From Anarhynchus alexandrinus (Eukaryota > Chordata > Aves > Charadriiformes > Charadriidae), in contig VUYV01000046.1 in NCBI GenBank assembly GCA_008711295.1, forward strand, positions 1,868,323 through 1,932,322: DNA of 64,000 nt. Direction: 5' to 3'. The position numbers and the translations under genes were made by a program. Shown piece after piece: positions 1 through 11,900 of the stretch (positions are counted from its first letter, which is position 1; each line of letters begins with the position of its first letter). The notes under the pieces were generated by a model, which worked only from the letters and a program-made list of their open reading frames with translations, made no database searches and was not told where the DNA came from.

Positions 1-54
1 TGTCAAGAAAGGAATGAATTAACTCAGTGGTATTAACACCTTTTCTTTTTCAAG

Positions 55-108
55 GGAGAAAGTGGCAGCCAAGGGCTTCCTGGACTCAGAGGAGAAAAAG
101 GAGAGCCA
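55..108 (+). CDS. Collagen triple-helix exon 1 in window (54 bp)
   Basis: This exon encodes six perfect Gly-X-Y triplets: GES GSQ GLP GLR GEK GEP. The acceptor is a T-rich tract ending in caag, and the donor is gtaagt. It starts and ends in phase 0, and 54 bp is the classic collagen exon unit. The product would be part of a secreted triple-helical alpha chain; prolines in the Y position (LP, EP) are candidate hydroxyprolines. The gene begins upstream of the window. The paralogue is not identified: interruptions further downstream favour a FACIT-type chain (COL21A1, COL22A1 or COL19A1) or COL28A1 over a fibrillar collagen. Confidence 0.9.
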
Positions 109-892
109 GTAAGTATGAAATACCAGAATGAGTTTACCTAAGGAGATGGAAATAAGATTAGTTGTTTTCTCCTTTATGGTGAGAATTTGCTCACAATGTC
201 AATGTGCTCTGTTGAATACATTGCCTCTGCTGGGCCTTTATGCCAGGGGAAAGACAATCTTTCTGGCACCCAATGGCATTTCTTGAGTGGGGGACCAGGG
301 GTTCATCCCTGAATACAGCTGATAATGACTTAGTATTTGCCTTCTAATTAAAATATGTAACTTGGGTGTACTTGATAATAGCACAGCTGCACATCCAGCG
401 GGGACAGCATGAGGCAACTGAACACAAGGAAGATGCAAATCTCTCTCAACTCTTTTACATTCAGATGACCAAGATACAACTTTCCCCAGCTGCAATTAAT
501 GCAAATGCCAGACTGAGTTTTTAGGCGAGAAATTCTTTAACCCTGTGTAAAATTCATTCTAATAAGGGTTGTTGGCATCTTTGGTTTTGGAAATGTAATA
601 TCAGACTCTGCCCTGAATAGAAAATAAGATGTTTTCCTGGCTGCAGTAGGAGAATTAGGGACAGGTTTTCTGTTTTAATTTGTCACTGAATTATTATCAA
701 GGAATTATGCCCAAAGAAAATTACTTTCCCTATAGTAGCTGTCCTGTGACTTGTGTGTCTATATATATATGTGACATCTATGGATAGATATAGCTCAGAT
801 ATATAACAAGGAAAACATGAAATATATATTTTTAGTGTCATTTGACATCCTTGATATCAAATGTACCTTTTCCCCTCTTCTTTCATTTCTAG
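109..892 (+). other. Collagen intron, 784 bp
   Basis: AT-rich intron with a short (ta)n run near 760-770. It starts with gtaagt and ends with tttctag. I recognise no transposon or further exon in it. Confidence 0.8.
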
Positions 893-928
893 GGCAGAGC
901 CTACGGCAGAGGAGAAAAAGGAGAAAAG
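893..928 (+). CDS. Collagen exon 2 in window (36 bp) with a Gly-X-Y imperfection
   Basis: This exon translates as GRA YGR GEK GEK between a good acceptor (tctttcatttctag) and donor gtaagc. The second triplet has Tyr where Gly is expected and Gly at the next residue, giving spacings of G-RAY-G and G-R-G. The reading frame is unchanged, so this is a short imperfection and not a frameshift. Such breaks occur in non-fibrillar collagens and locally loosen the helix. The Lys-Glu-rich end (GEK GEK) is typical of charged stretches that are sites of lysine hydroxylation. The neighbouring exons fit the same phase. Confidence 0.85.
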
Positions 929-2665
929 GTAAGCTCTAATCCTTCATTGGACTAATTAAATGGGACTCACTTGCTGTTGCCGTCTGTAGCTCAGAGGTTG
1001 CTTTTGGAGTGCACAGGATGCAAGAGATGTGATAGAGTTAGATCTTTGTGGGGAATTTTTATATTGTGTTATGCCTCCTTCTGCAGAAAAGCTTTTGAGT
1101 GTTCATTGCTTTTCCCCTTCATGTTGAGTTTTCTTTGTGCATTTGCCATGTAAAATGCTATCAAATTGAAATCATAATCTTTTCTTTGTGTAAGCAGCAG
1201 TGAGTTCGTGGAGGATAATGCAGTAAAGCAACTGGCTGGAAGGATGAAAAACAAAGGGAAAGTGTAATTTTGAGTTTATTGAATTTTCAACAAGATTAAA
1301 TTTGGGTCATGAGGAGACTGCCACACTGTTTCTTTTCATTGGATACTTTCATTAATAACCCGAAGGACAAAAGCCGGAGTTTTCTTACTGCAAATACTAG
1401 GCAGGACAGAGTATTAAGACTTGGAAGTTAAAACTGAGGATACAGAATAACCACTGAAAATTGCTAAGTTGTCTGTCTTGGAAAACACGTTCAGTGGTGA
1501 TCAACAATGGGAAACAAGTAGCATGACTGGACTAATTTGCATTAAAAAAGATGTTGGTTTCCAGGCAATTCGGGCTGCAAACTTCCCGCCACAACAAAAT
1601 GAGGCTGCAGACCTAGACTGCAGAGGAGAAGCAGCTCTTTCTCTCTGTAGCTCCATATCATACCTGGTTGTGGGGGTTTTCTTTATGACCAAAATGAGAT
1701 TTCAAATTGTGGGGAACAATGGAGAAAGATTGACGAGAGGGTCTAGGATTCAAATGGATGTATTAAGGAGGAAGTCATGGTTCATACTGAAAATGGGATT
1801 AAGAATATGTGGAGCTGTTTTCCAGGGGGTCTGTGGCTACTCGGTTGCTTAGGACATTTAAAATAATATTCGATTGCAGTCTGAAAGGAAGAATGCTGCA
1901 CTAGCAAGAACATGGCATTTATGGCCATTGCATCTTCTCATTTGTTCTTTCTGTGATTATGATATATTGATTGTATATAGTGGTAATGCGTCATGTGAAA
2001 TTACAATCTAAATGAGGGTTGCTCATGGCAGGAAATATTATCGAGCCAGGCTAGAGACATGGGGGCCGTAAAGCACACATTTCTGCATCCATCTTCCTGC
2101 AGTCCTCCCACTGACAGCCACTATTTAGCCTTTGAGACTCTGGATTCAGCCTTTGGAAACCAGCTCGTGTGTGGCAGGTGGTGAGAGTCAGCAGTCTGAT
2201 GGGAAACATGATGTTTACTATATGAGTTGTGCTGCAGTTGAAGCAAGAAGAACTTGTTTTCTTATGTTTTGATCTCTGCAGAAAAGTGTCGGGAAACATC
2301 ACTCCATCTGTATTATTGCCATGCCTAGAAAAATAGTTCTGCAAGTCTGATTGGAGGGGAAAAAAAAAAAAAGACCCCACAGTATGTGCAGAACTTCTTT
2401 GATTGGGATAGCCAAACAACATTGACTGGCCAAAACAAATGTGTAGGCACAGAGATCCCTGAGCTTATGGCCAGCTTGTTTTGTTTATTTGGTATTCCTG
2501 CCAGCTGAGGCAGCTTGAACTCATCTGTGAAGGAAGTGTATTTGGTACCCAGTGTGTTTGTGCCCTATGTCTACCCACTGGTTGAGTGTCAGTACTGTTG
2601 CTGATGGAGAGCAAAGTGATATCAGCTGGACATTGCTGGCTTGATTAAAAAGGGAGTCTGGGGAT

Positions 2666-4115
2666 ATAGAATCATAGAATATCTCAAGTTGGAAGGGACC
2701 CATAAGGATCATCGAGTCCAACTCCCTTCTCCTCTCAGGACTACCTAAAGTTAAACCATATGACTAAGAGCATCATCCATGTGCTCCTTGAACTCTGACA
2801 GGCTTGGGGCCATCACCACTTCCCTGGGGAGCCTGTTCCAGGGACTGACCACCCTCTCAGTGAAGAACCTTTTCCTAATGTCCCATCTAAACTTGCCCTG
2901 ATGCAACTTCATTCCATTCCCTCATGTTCTATCGCCGGTCACCAGAGAGAGGAGATCAGCACCTCCCCCTCTGCTGCCCCCCTTAAGGAAGGTGTAGACG
3001 GTCATGAGGTCACCTCTCAGCCTACTCTTCTCCAAGCTGAACAAGCCAAGTGACCTCAGCAGTAATTGTAAGCCTTGCCCTTGAGGTCTCTCATGATCTT
3101 GGTCGCCCTTCTCTGGAGACCTTTGAATAGTCTGATGTCCTCCTTATATTGAGGCAACAAAACTGCACACAGTACTTGAGGTGGGGCCGCACCAGTGCAG
3201 TGTAGAATGGGAAAATCACCTCCCTCGACCGGCCAGTTGTGCTGTGCTTGATGCACCCCAGGACATGGCTGGCCCTTTTGGCTGCCGGGGCACAGTGCTG
3301 ACTCATATTCAACTTCCCACCAACCCAAACCCCCAGATCTCTTTCCTTGGGGCTGCTCTCCAGCCTCTCATCCTCCAGTTTGTATGTGTAACCAGGATTA
3401 CCCCATCCCAGGTGGAGAATCTGACACTTTCTTTTGTTGAATTTCATAAGGTAGGTGATTGCTGAGCTCTCTAGTCTATCCAGGTCTCTCTGTAAGACCT
3501 CTCTACCCTCAAGGGAGTCCACAGCTCCTCCTATAGTTTAGTATCGTTGGCAAACTTAATATATGTTTGATTCCTGTCTCCAGATCATTTATAAAAAACA
3601 TTATAAAGAGAACTGGCCCTAAAATTGAGCCCTGGGGAACCCCACTTGTGACTGGCTGCCAGCCCGATGTAACCCCATTTACTATAATACTTTGAGCCAA
3701 TTGCTCACCTGACATATTATGGACTTGTCTAGCTGTGTGCTGGACATTTTGTCCAGAAGGACACTGTGAGAGACAGTACCAAAATCTTTGCTAAAATCCC
3801 AAACCACCACATCTCCTGGCTTCCCTTGGTGAACTAGATAGGTGACCTGCTCATAAAAGGAAATGAAGTTGTTTAAGCAGGACTGTCTACTCGTGAGCCT
3901 GTGCTGACTGTGACCAATGACTGTGTTGTTTCTCAAGTGTGTTTCAATAAATCCCAGAATAAACTCCATAATTTTGCCAGGCACTGAAGTGAGACTGACA
4001 GGCCTGTAATTACTAGGGTCTTCCCTCTTACCCTTCTTGAAAATTGGGACAACATTTGCCAGCTTCCAGTTGACTAAGACCTCTCCAGACTCCCAAGACC
4101 TTGCTGCCATGCTAT
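2666..4115 (-). mobile_element. CR1 LINE fragment, 5'-truncated, with reverse transcriptase relics
   Basis: The left edge is the reverse complement of the avian CR1 3' end (atcatagaat followed by gttggaaggg). Reading leftward on the minus strand from 4110, broken frames show hallmark CR1 ORF2 reverse transcriptase blocks: NVVPIFKKGKREDPSNYRPV (about 4066-4007), [14 protein letters not shown] (about 3645-3605), and a C-terminal part with LHLGWGNP, KERDLGVW and KRASHVLGCIKH (about 3410-3240). The frames are interrupted and the catalytic FADD-type block is not intact, so the copy is dead. It is truncated near 4115, as CR1 copies usually are. Confidence 0.93.
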
Positions 4116-4293
4116 GGCCTGTTTTCCCACCCTGGTCCTGGCACTCCTGGTCACTAGTGCTCCTCAGGGGCTTCTTTTACAGGTGTGGGGGGTGCTTGGC
4201 CACCATTGCTCCTTGCCCTGCCCAGGTTTCATCAGCCACTGCCCCACAGGCTGCAGGATCCTGGTGGTCTCTCCACTTCCCTGAGTTTCCCCT

Positions 4294-4406
4294 GGTTCTG
4301 TAACTCCTCCTGTACACCACACTGATCATGCCAGCATCAGAGCTCCTCCCCGGTTCTGTAACTCCTCCTGTACACCACACTGATCATGCCAGCATCAGAG
4401 CTCCTC
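4294..4406. repeat. 58-bp tandem duplication (two copies)
   Basis: A unit beginning ggttctgtaactcctcctg at 4294 is repeated almost exactly at 4352. It lies in non-CR1 sequence between two CR1 fragments and is not next to an N, so unlike the other duplications here it may be a genuine small tandem duplication. Confidence 0.85.
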
Positions 4407-4497
4407 GCTTTGGTGACGTGCTTGTCTGCATAATTTTTCCCAGACACAAAAGATAATCTTCTGGGTTAGCCTTCAGGTGCAAAAGTGAGATTTCATA

Positions 4498-5308
4498 ACA
4501 TCATAGAATGGTCTAGGTTGGAAGGGACCTTAAAGATCATCTAGTTCCAACCCCCCTGCCATGGGCAGGGACACCTCCCACTGGACCAGGTTGCTCCAAG
4601 CCCTGTCCCACCTGGCCTTGAACACCTCCAGGGATGGGGCATCCACAACTGCTCTGGGCAACCTGTGCCAGTGCCTCACCACCCTGACAGTAAAGAATTT
4701 CTTCCTAATATCTAATCTAAATCTACCCTCTTTCAGTTTAAAACCATTACCCCTTGTCCTATCACTACACTATCTGATAAAGAGTCCCTCCCCATCTTTC
4801 CTGTAGACCCCCTTTAAGCCCTGAAAGGCCGTGATAAGGTCTCCCTGGAGCCTTCTCCAGGGTGAACAACTCTAACTCTCTCAGTCTGAAGTCATAGCAG
4901 AGGTGNTACCCTCTTTCAGTTTAAAACCATTACCCCTTGTCCTATCACTACACTATCTGATAAAGAGTCCCTCCCCATCTTTCCGGTAGACACCCTTTAA
5001 GCCCTGAAAGGCCGCGATAAGATTTCCCTGGAGCCTTCTCCAGGCTGAACAACTCTAACTCTCTCAGTCTGAAGTCATAGCAGAGGTGCTCTAGCCCTCT
5101 GATCATTTTCATGGCCCTCCTCTGGACCTGCTCCCACAGGTCCATGTCATTCTTATGCTGGTGGCTCCAGAGCTGGATGCAGTACTCCATAAGAGTGGAG
5201 TAGACGGGCAGAACCACCTCCCTTGGCCTGCTGGCCATGCTTCTTTTGAGGCAGCCCAGGATATGGTTGACCTTCTGGACTGCGAGCGCACATTGCCAGC
5301 TCATGTTG
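4498..5308 (-). mobile_element. CR1 LINE 3' fragment containing an N-junction duplication
   Basis: The left edge has tcatagaatggtctaggttg, a CR1 3' end in reverse orientation. On the minus strand near 5304-5100 the translation includes KVNHILGCLKRSM, REVVLPVYSTL and WEQVQRRAMKMIRGLEHL, typical of the CR1 reverse transcriptase C-terminus. The element is artificially lengthened by a 182-bp direct duplication around the N at 4906. A further short CR1-like stretch at about 5312-5348 (gttggaaaagacctttaaga) abuts it. Confidence 0.9.
4724..5088. repeat. 182-bp direct duplication around a single N at 4906
   Basis: Copy 1 is 4724-4905 and copy 2 is 4907-5088, both starting taccctctttcag and ending gcagaggtg. 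I count about six substitutions between them. The single N exactly at the junction suggests two overlapping contig ends placed side by side. Confidence 0.9.
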
Positions 5309-7149
5309 ATCTTTATGTTGGAAAAGACCTTTAAGATCGTTGAGTCCTCAGCAGCAGGAAGGGGTAGGACAGTAAGTGGGGGGAATCAGCCATACAGGCA
5401 GTGTGCATATGACGGATTGGTATTGGAGCAGAGTACCATGTCTGGTCTGTGTCTTGGCATCAGAAGTGCCTATGAGAGGGAAGTAGCCAGAATCACGGGG
5501 AGCTGGGATGCAAGTGCCTACAATGCTGTTGCCATCCATACTCCTGAAAAAAAAAGAGGAGAGCTTATGAAATGAAACCTTCACAGACAGGAGAACACCT
5601 GGAAGGAGAGGATTCATGTGGCTCCTTTCTGTTTGCCTGCTGCGCTGCAAGGGCTGCAGGAGCATGAGTTCTTGTTTTTTGCTCTGGCTGTGACAGCTTT
5701 ATGTTTCCTTGTTTTTTATGCATATGGGACAGTGCTAGGAAACTGGATCAGAGATGCTGGACTTCAAACAGCTGCAGTCCATGTAATCGTTGCTGTGCGT
5801 GTGCTGTGGGCTCCTTTATAAGCAGAAGGCTCACATCCTAAGTGTTGATAGAATAAAGATATCTCACCTTTGAAAAGACTGAGATGACAAGATTAAAATC
5901 ATCCCCTTATTATAGTGCCGCTCTACAGCTGTGCTAGTGCCCAACACCTGCCAGATCATGCTTTTGCCAAGTATTGTGTGTAGGGCAATTATGTGAGGTC
6001 TGCAGCATTGGTTGGAGGGCAAATCCTGTGCTTTTCCAGGAGGACAGCAGAGGCACTGGCCTTGCTCCTCCAGGCCATTACCTCAGTTATATCACTAAGT
6101 TACAGCCAAAATGATGCTTGTATTAGAATACATAAACATGCCAAGCACATCATTAGCGGTAAACCAAAAGATTATAGCAGCTGTGGCTAAAAACCTAATT
6201 GATGTCGACGTGAGGTTGTGTCTGACTTTGAAAACCAGGAGATGCACTGTGGTGGCTGAAGCAACAGCCCAGCATGTTCTGCCAGGCCTCAATATCTCAG
6301 CCTCATAGAGGATGCTTTTTATGTGCAGAAACGTGCAAGTATGTAGATACATAGAAAAAGAAAATAACATAATGCGTCCACACGGGCTCATGTAAATTGC
6401 TGTCAGGTGGATTTCCTGGTTAGGTGTGATTCAGCTGCCACTGCTCTGTATTGGGTCTTAAATTTCCACTCTTGACTGTCACCTTTCAGCCCTTGGAGTG
6501 TTTAATCCCTGTGGCATTAGATATAGTCTGTTACATTTCCACTCATAAATGTGTGTGCCTTTACTGTGTGTTCGTTCACTTGTTTTGCATATTCTTATGT
6601 TATTGAACTGATTATTACACATGGGCAAATATCCAATTCTATAACACGATCACCATGAAAGGCAATGTTTTGGCTTTATTCTGTAGGCTATTCAAATAGA
6701 TATTTGCTAGACCAGATGGCCTGGTCCTTCAAGGGTTATAACTCAAATCTTCAAACCTTTGTTGAACCAAGAGGAATAGGTGCAGGAGAGGAGTGAGGGC
6801 AGAAGAAACAGCTGTACAGCATTTTTGAGGATGATTCAAGCAAGACGGGGTTTCAGTGACTCTTGATCAAAGTCAGGGAAATCATGTTTGGCAAGGGAGG
6901 TTCTGTAGAGTATGAGGTCTGCATTCCTGGGGAACTGTCATCCGCATCATGAGCCAGCCTGCCCTTCTAATGGCTCCATACAAAGTTTAACTTAAAGGCT
7001 TTCAAAATCTTACGCCCTTGTCTTGCAAAGTGCAGAGTATTATGCAATGGCGCTGAGCCACCCTTTGAGCATCCTGAAAGCCAATGGTAGTGAGAAGGTG
7101 GAAAGGTGCTTGGAAAAGTGATGACTTTGGAGAGGATATGATGAAAATC

Positions 7150-7335
7150 TGTCAAACTTTGAGCAGAATGGAGATATCAGTAGGAAATTATTTTTCACAG
7201 TTTATTCTGTTGTAAAAGCCAAGGGGGAGCAAGTCAAACTAGCTGATGGCAAGTTTAAAAAGAACAAAATGAAGTTGCATTTCATACAGTGGGTATTAGA
7301 GCTCTTTGCAGTCTGCTCTAGAGGTTAAAATTTTG
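7150..7335 (+). repeat. Possible ancient CR1/L3-type LINE 3' relic
   Basis: The stretch around 7235-7310 (gatggcaagtttaaaaagaa, then a cagtgggtattagagctct segment) resembles the end of old CR1/L3 elements, which carry a run like this just before the 3' UTR. It is heavily decayed and has no clear terminus. It could be chance. Confidence 0.35.
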
Positions 7336-7587
7336 TGTTTAAAAAAGTGCGTATGAGTTAATTAAAGAGACACATCTGTAAACATCTAGTCAGTACAAAA
7401 CATTACCTCTGCTTCAGGACGCCAGAGAGTCTCTGCAAACTGCGATGGGTGGGAGCAGGACAGTAGGCTAGAGAAGTCTTCCATAAAGTCACTGCTGCAG
7501 GTGGGATAGGAGCTAGCTAGACCTTTGGCCTGACTACTGGTAGCTATTCTTAGACTTTTGTACAACTCTCGAATATTCCTAACACCC

Positions 7588-7960
7588 TGTCCTGGTTTGA
7601 GGTAGAACAGAACCAATTTTATTTTCAGTAATTTTACTTTTCAGCTAAGTCTCTTCTAACTAACTGCACTCTCTGAAATTAATGGCATATTTCTCAGACA
7701 GCGCACGCGTCTGGCACTAGTCTGATGTTTATAGTTAATTTCACACCCTCGTTGCCAAGAAGGGGACAGAAGTTTCCATAGTCCACTTGGGGCTTGGGCC
7801 AACACTGTCTGTAGCTGTTGAAGAACAGTAGGAAACACAAGAAAGGTGTCATGAAACAAGGGGGTCAAGTGATGGCTACTGGGATTTTCCACAGGAAACC
7901 AATCTGTAGGAGCAGAAAACCCTAACCAGGAGCATCCACCTTCTGCAGAGGTGATGGCTG
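7588..7960 (+). mobile_element. Probable ERV LTR fragment (tgtcctggtttgagg type)
   Basis: The stretch opens with tgtcctggtttgaggtagaa and continues with the A/T-rich aaccaattttattttcagta stretch that I associate with avian ERVL-like LTRs. I see no matching 3' end in ACA, no second LTR and no retroviral coding sequence. This looks like a truncated solo LTR whose right boundary is uncertain. Confidence 0.5.
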
Positions 7961-8261
7961 ATGGTTTCATTATGGTTTACACTGGGACTTCCTTCGCTAA
8001 TGTGTTTCCAAGAGTATTCAATCGTTCCCTTTGTGCTTTATCTCTTTCCCTTCATGCTAATAATCACACATGCAGCAATGAATATGAGAAACAACTTCAG
8101 TAGATTAAGTCTATATTCTCCTAACAATGTTTTTTTCATGGTAATGACTCGCTCTGATAAAAATGCAGGAGGATTATTATAGGATTTCTAACGAGAATAA
8201 AACCTCTGAAGTGGCTTGGCTTATTAGAGATGCAGTGACTGCAAGACCAAGCATAGAAAAG

Positions 8262-8385
8262 AAAAGCAGGCAGATAGTTAAGGCTCTGGGCTAGGCTGCA
8301 GGAGACCCAGGCTTAAAACTTGGCTCCAACAGATTTGCTGACCTTGGGCGAAGCAGCTAGTCTTTGTTCCTGTAAAATGAAGCTG
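8262..8385 (+). repeat. MIR-like SINE relic
   Basis: The motif order (aaggctctgggct, then gacccaggcttaaaacttgg, then ctgaccttgggc, then cctgtaaaatg) matches the layout of the MIR core and 3' part. It is strongly diverged, as expected for an amniote-age insertion. Confidence 0.6.
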
Positions 8386-9949
8386 GAGAACCTCTTTCTC
8401 TCCAGGCTTTGTATATCTTGCCTGCTAGATCCTTCGAACAAAGGCTTTGCTTCCCCTTCCCTTACTTGTCTTCCAAAGTGGAATTATCGCCATTTTTAGG
8501 GCTTCTGGAAAAGCTGTGGAAATCTGCCCTGTTAGATACAGTCTATGCACACAGAGCCCCGTGCTGTCTTTGCCCCGAGGCAGCTGAATATAAGAAAGGT
8601 CTGACCTGAAAGCCATGTAACTTCTTTACCCTGGTGCTGAGCTGTCAGCAGGGCTTACCAAATTAGCACGAGTGTGGTGCCTCTGGCTCGGGGCTGGCTA
8701 GGCTCCAGTAACTTGGGGCACAAGAAAATGAGTGCTGTTCTGCCTGCAAAAGGCACCGCAGACATTTGCTGGAGTCTGATGTTACATGCTGGGTTGATGG
8801 CGAAAGAGAGCTTTTGCTTGGGTATTTTTAAGGGATGGATTTTGGCACCAGAAGGGCTCTGTGTGTGATTTGCTGGCAGGTAAGGCTCAGGCTGGAAGTG
8901 ATATTTTAGACACATAGAGCTATGTTTGAGAGTCAAATCCGTGAGTGTCAGGGAGTGGTAAGGACCATCTGTGCCCTAAGAGGGATGAAACTGGGACCAA
9001 TACCATGACTGGCAGGGCAGGGACCTCACCAGCCAGGACTTATCCCACAGAATGAGTCAGTGATGGCAGCCACGTTCAGATGAGAATTCAAATCACCAGA
9101 CTGGCCTGAAGTTGATGAAGCAACTCTAAATCCAAGCCAGGAAAGAGGTTCTGCAAGTCAGGGTCAGGATTAGCAGGGTGCCAGGCTGCTGCGGTGTAGT
9201 TCCAGCAAGGGCCAAAGAGGAGAGTGTAAACACAGCTTCAGTACGAAGGAGTGGGAACAACCATCTGAACTTCTAGAAGCAGGGTGTGCTCTTAGAGCGC
9301 TTACACGATGTGGAGCTTGAGCTTGCGGAAACCAAGAATTAATCCTTATTCCTGCAACTTCCAAATAAAACAAATTATCATTCCAAGAGATGACGTGTGC
9401 GTCCTTTTTACTGCTGAAACCTTGAGCCTGGTGCAGGGAAGGTGCTCCAGCGAGGTTACAGGCCTTCTTTGGGCTACCGTGGTATTCAGACGTTGTCACC
9501 AAGTCCCAAAATTCTTAAGTGCCACCCAGTTTACCCAGGGCTGGTGAGCTGAAGGGTGACTCTTGGAGTTTAAGGAAGCAGCAGGAGCCTTTGCCCATCA
9601 GCATCCAGGTCAGCGGGCAGTGCTCTTTCAGTGAGCACATCTTGACAGTAACAAGATGGGAAAACACGTCCAAGTTTAGAGATACTATTGAGTTTGAAAT
9701 TTGAAAACAAAACAAAACCCAACTGCCCAGTAATTGGTGTCCCTCAGAGACAGTGGCTGTGGAAATATTGCCTCCTCGGGGTTTGGTTCTTACCACTCAG
9801 ATCTTATTTTATTGCAGAATGAAAAATAATGTAAGCATAGCTCAAACTGACCTGATAATGAAAAGTGAAAGTGCAATATCTGCAGGTTTTTTCTTATTAT
9901 TTTTTGTGCTGGGTATCATCTCTCTTGGGAATGATTTTTAGCTACTGAC

Positions 9950-10060
9950 TTCATCTGGTTAAGGTCACTCAACTTCTCAGTCCATCACTTAAACATCTGT
10001 ATAATAATACCTCATCTACTTCATAAGGCTGTCATGCAGCTCACTGGAGTCATTCGTATC
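9950..10060 (+). repeat. MIR-like SINE relic, 3' half
   Basis: The segment runs aaggtcactcaacttctcag, then catctgtataataatacctc, then cttcataaggctgtcatg. This follows the MIR 3' half order (accounting-style cacts/cttctc, catctgtaaaat, cataggg). There is no 5' part. Confidence 0.55.
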
Positions 10061-11724
10061 TGTCATTTCTTTTCTGAACCTTCTGATTAAACGGTGAGGT
10101 GTATTAATGTTAGTATCTGCCTTAGTACTCCGAGTATGTTCCGAATCCTCCTGTGTATGCAGGCAATTTCAGTCTGCATACTGAGTATTTTTGAGTCCTC
10201 TTAACTGTAGTTAAAGTATATTCTGCACAGCTAAATAACTGTGGTTTGATAGAGTTCTTTTTCTTAACAATAATTGGAGGGGTTTAGATAAATTCTGTGG
10301 TTTTCTGTGACCCAGAATAACAGCTGCAGATTGTAATAAACAACTCGAAGCCAGAGCACATAGTAATTGTGCATCGTGACAGCTTAATTCTCAGCAGTGC
10401 AAGAATACTAGTAACTTTTTTTTTTCCCCTTACATAAACTTAGAAAACATTTCTTTCTTTTCAGCATTGGCCTTTGGTTGGCAGGTACATTGCTGGTATA
10501 TAATGACATCTACTGGCAACCAGAAGTTTGCAAAGTCTCCAGCACTTGTTTCTTTAGAGGGTTTCTCTGCCAAGATCCAGTGGCAGTGTGGAAAGGAAGC
10601 GTGTGAGAAAGATTTTCCAACTTTATGCTGCTTCTGATAGAAGAGCTGGGGAGGGGGAAAAAACAGGTTGCTTTGATTCTGTCATTGATAACTGTTGTTG
10701 GAATGTGGGATGCTCCTGAGAGCGATATCGCAATGGATAGGTATGGATTAGCTGCCTGTTAGGTGGAAAATAAAAAAGCATTCCCAGCAGTCTGGAGCAT
10801 ACACTCTGAAGTGGATCTCGTAGCCTAATGACTCACAGAGAGCTGAAGCATTACATGAAGCAAGTTGCTATCACTGGTTTATCAAAGGCATCTTGAGTGT
10901 TCCCTGCCCCTCTCCCCGCTACACGTTTTCACATCTATCTAGTTAAGCAGCCAGATTTTCCCCTTTCCACTGATCAAAGCTGTTGCCAGGCTGAGATTCC
11001 TTGTTCATGGCTGAGAAGGTGCAGGTGCTTGTTCATGGGCTCTCTGAAGGCACAGGTGAGGGCAGGTGGGATCACGGCAGCAATGTGTTTCATGCTGTTC
11101 TTTACTTGCCCAAGTACAATCCTGGACATCTTCCATTTCTCCTTTTGGGTCTTTGACCCTTTTTCTGAAGCACTACCTGGAGATTTTATGTCTCCCAAAC
11201 TCCACAAGGCCTGTTGTCTCTGGCTTTGACAGAAGGATGGTGATTTGTGCCTCAGACCCTGCTAGGTAATGAATGTGAACATAGTAGCAACTGCCAGGTG
11301 AGGAAAATGTGGGTTTTTTCATGGCAAATATTTATTTTCCTGGTGAAACGGTGAGTGGACCGTTAGAGGTCATTATTTCAAGAGAATCTGATGCATTTGG
11401 TGCTGTGGATGGGTCTGGGTCTCTGGACACCCAGCTTTTCTTTGTGGTTCTAGATCATTGGCTCCATAAGGAAACGCGGCCTTAGCTTTTCCCCTTCTTC
11501 AGTGTTCCCATAAATAAATTGGGAGGAACAATCATGACCTTTGTAATGCACTCTGAGATTAAAAAGACCTAGGGAGCAACATCACTTTCTAAACAAACAC
11601 GTTTGGTTGGACCAAAACAATTTATAATCTTGGCAAAGACTTGACTGAGCAGCCTCAGGTATGTTTGGCAGTCAGCAGAGGCGTTATCACTGCGAGTTAT
11701 AAGTAGGTGCTGATAAGATCTAAG

Positions 11725-11900
11725 GCAGGATGGTGTCTCCAGTTTGGGCATGATATTTAAAGAGAGAGATGTGGAGAGATGTTGCTCATTGCAGAGAGCA
11801 ATGAGAAGAATGATCTGTGATTTTGCAAATTTAACCAACAGGGAGAGACTGAAAGGAATGGGCTCTGCAAGGAGGGGAAAAATCATGGTTAAAATAAATG
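11725..11900 (+). repeat. Possible ancient CR1 reverse transcriptase relic
   Basis: A frame at about 11744-11880 reads with the spacing of the CR1 C-terminal block (FKERDVE, QRAMRRMI, ANLTNRERLKGM), compared with the [24 protein letters not shown] block in the younger copy at 46560. There are many substitutions and no intact ends. Confidence 0.4.

Noticed and set aside
3091..4110. Minus-strand open frames of 68-143 codons as host genes
   Set aside because: Their content is CR1 reverse transcriptase split across frames, so they are parts of one dead LINE.
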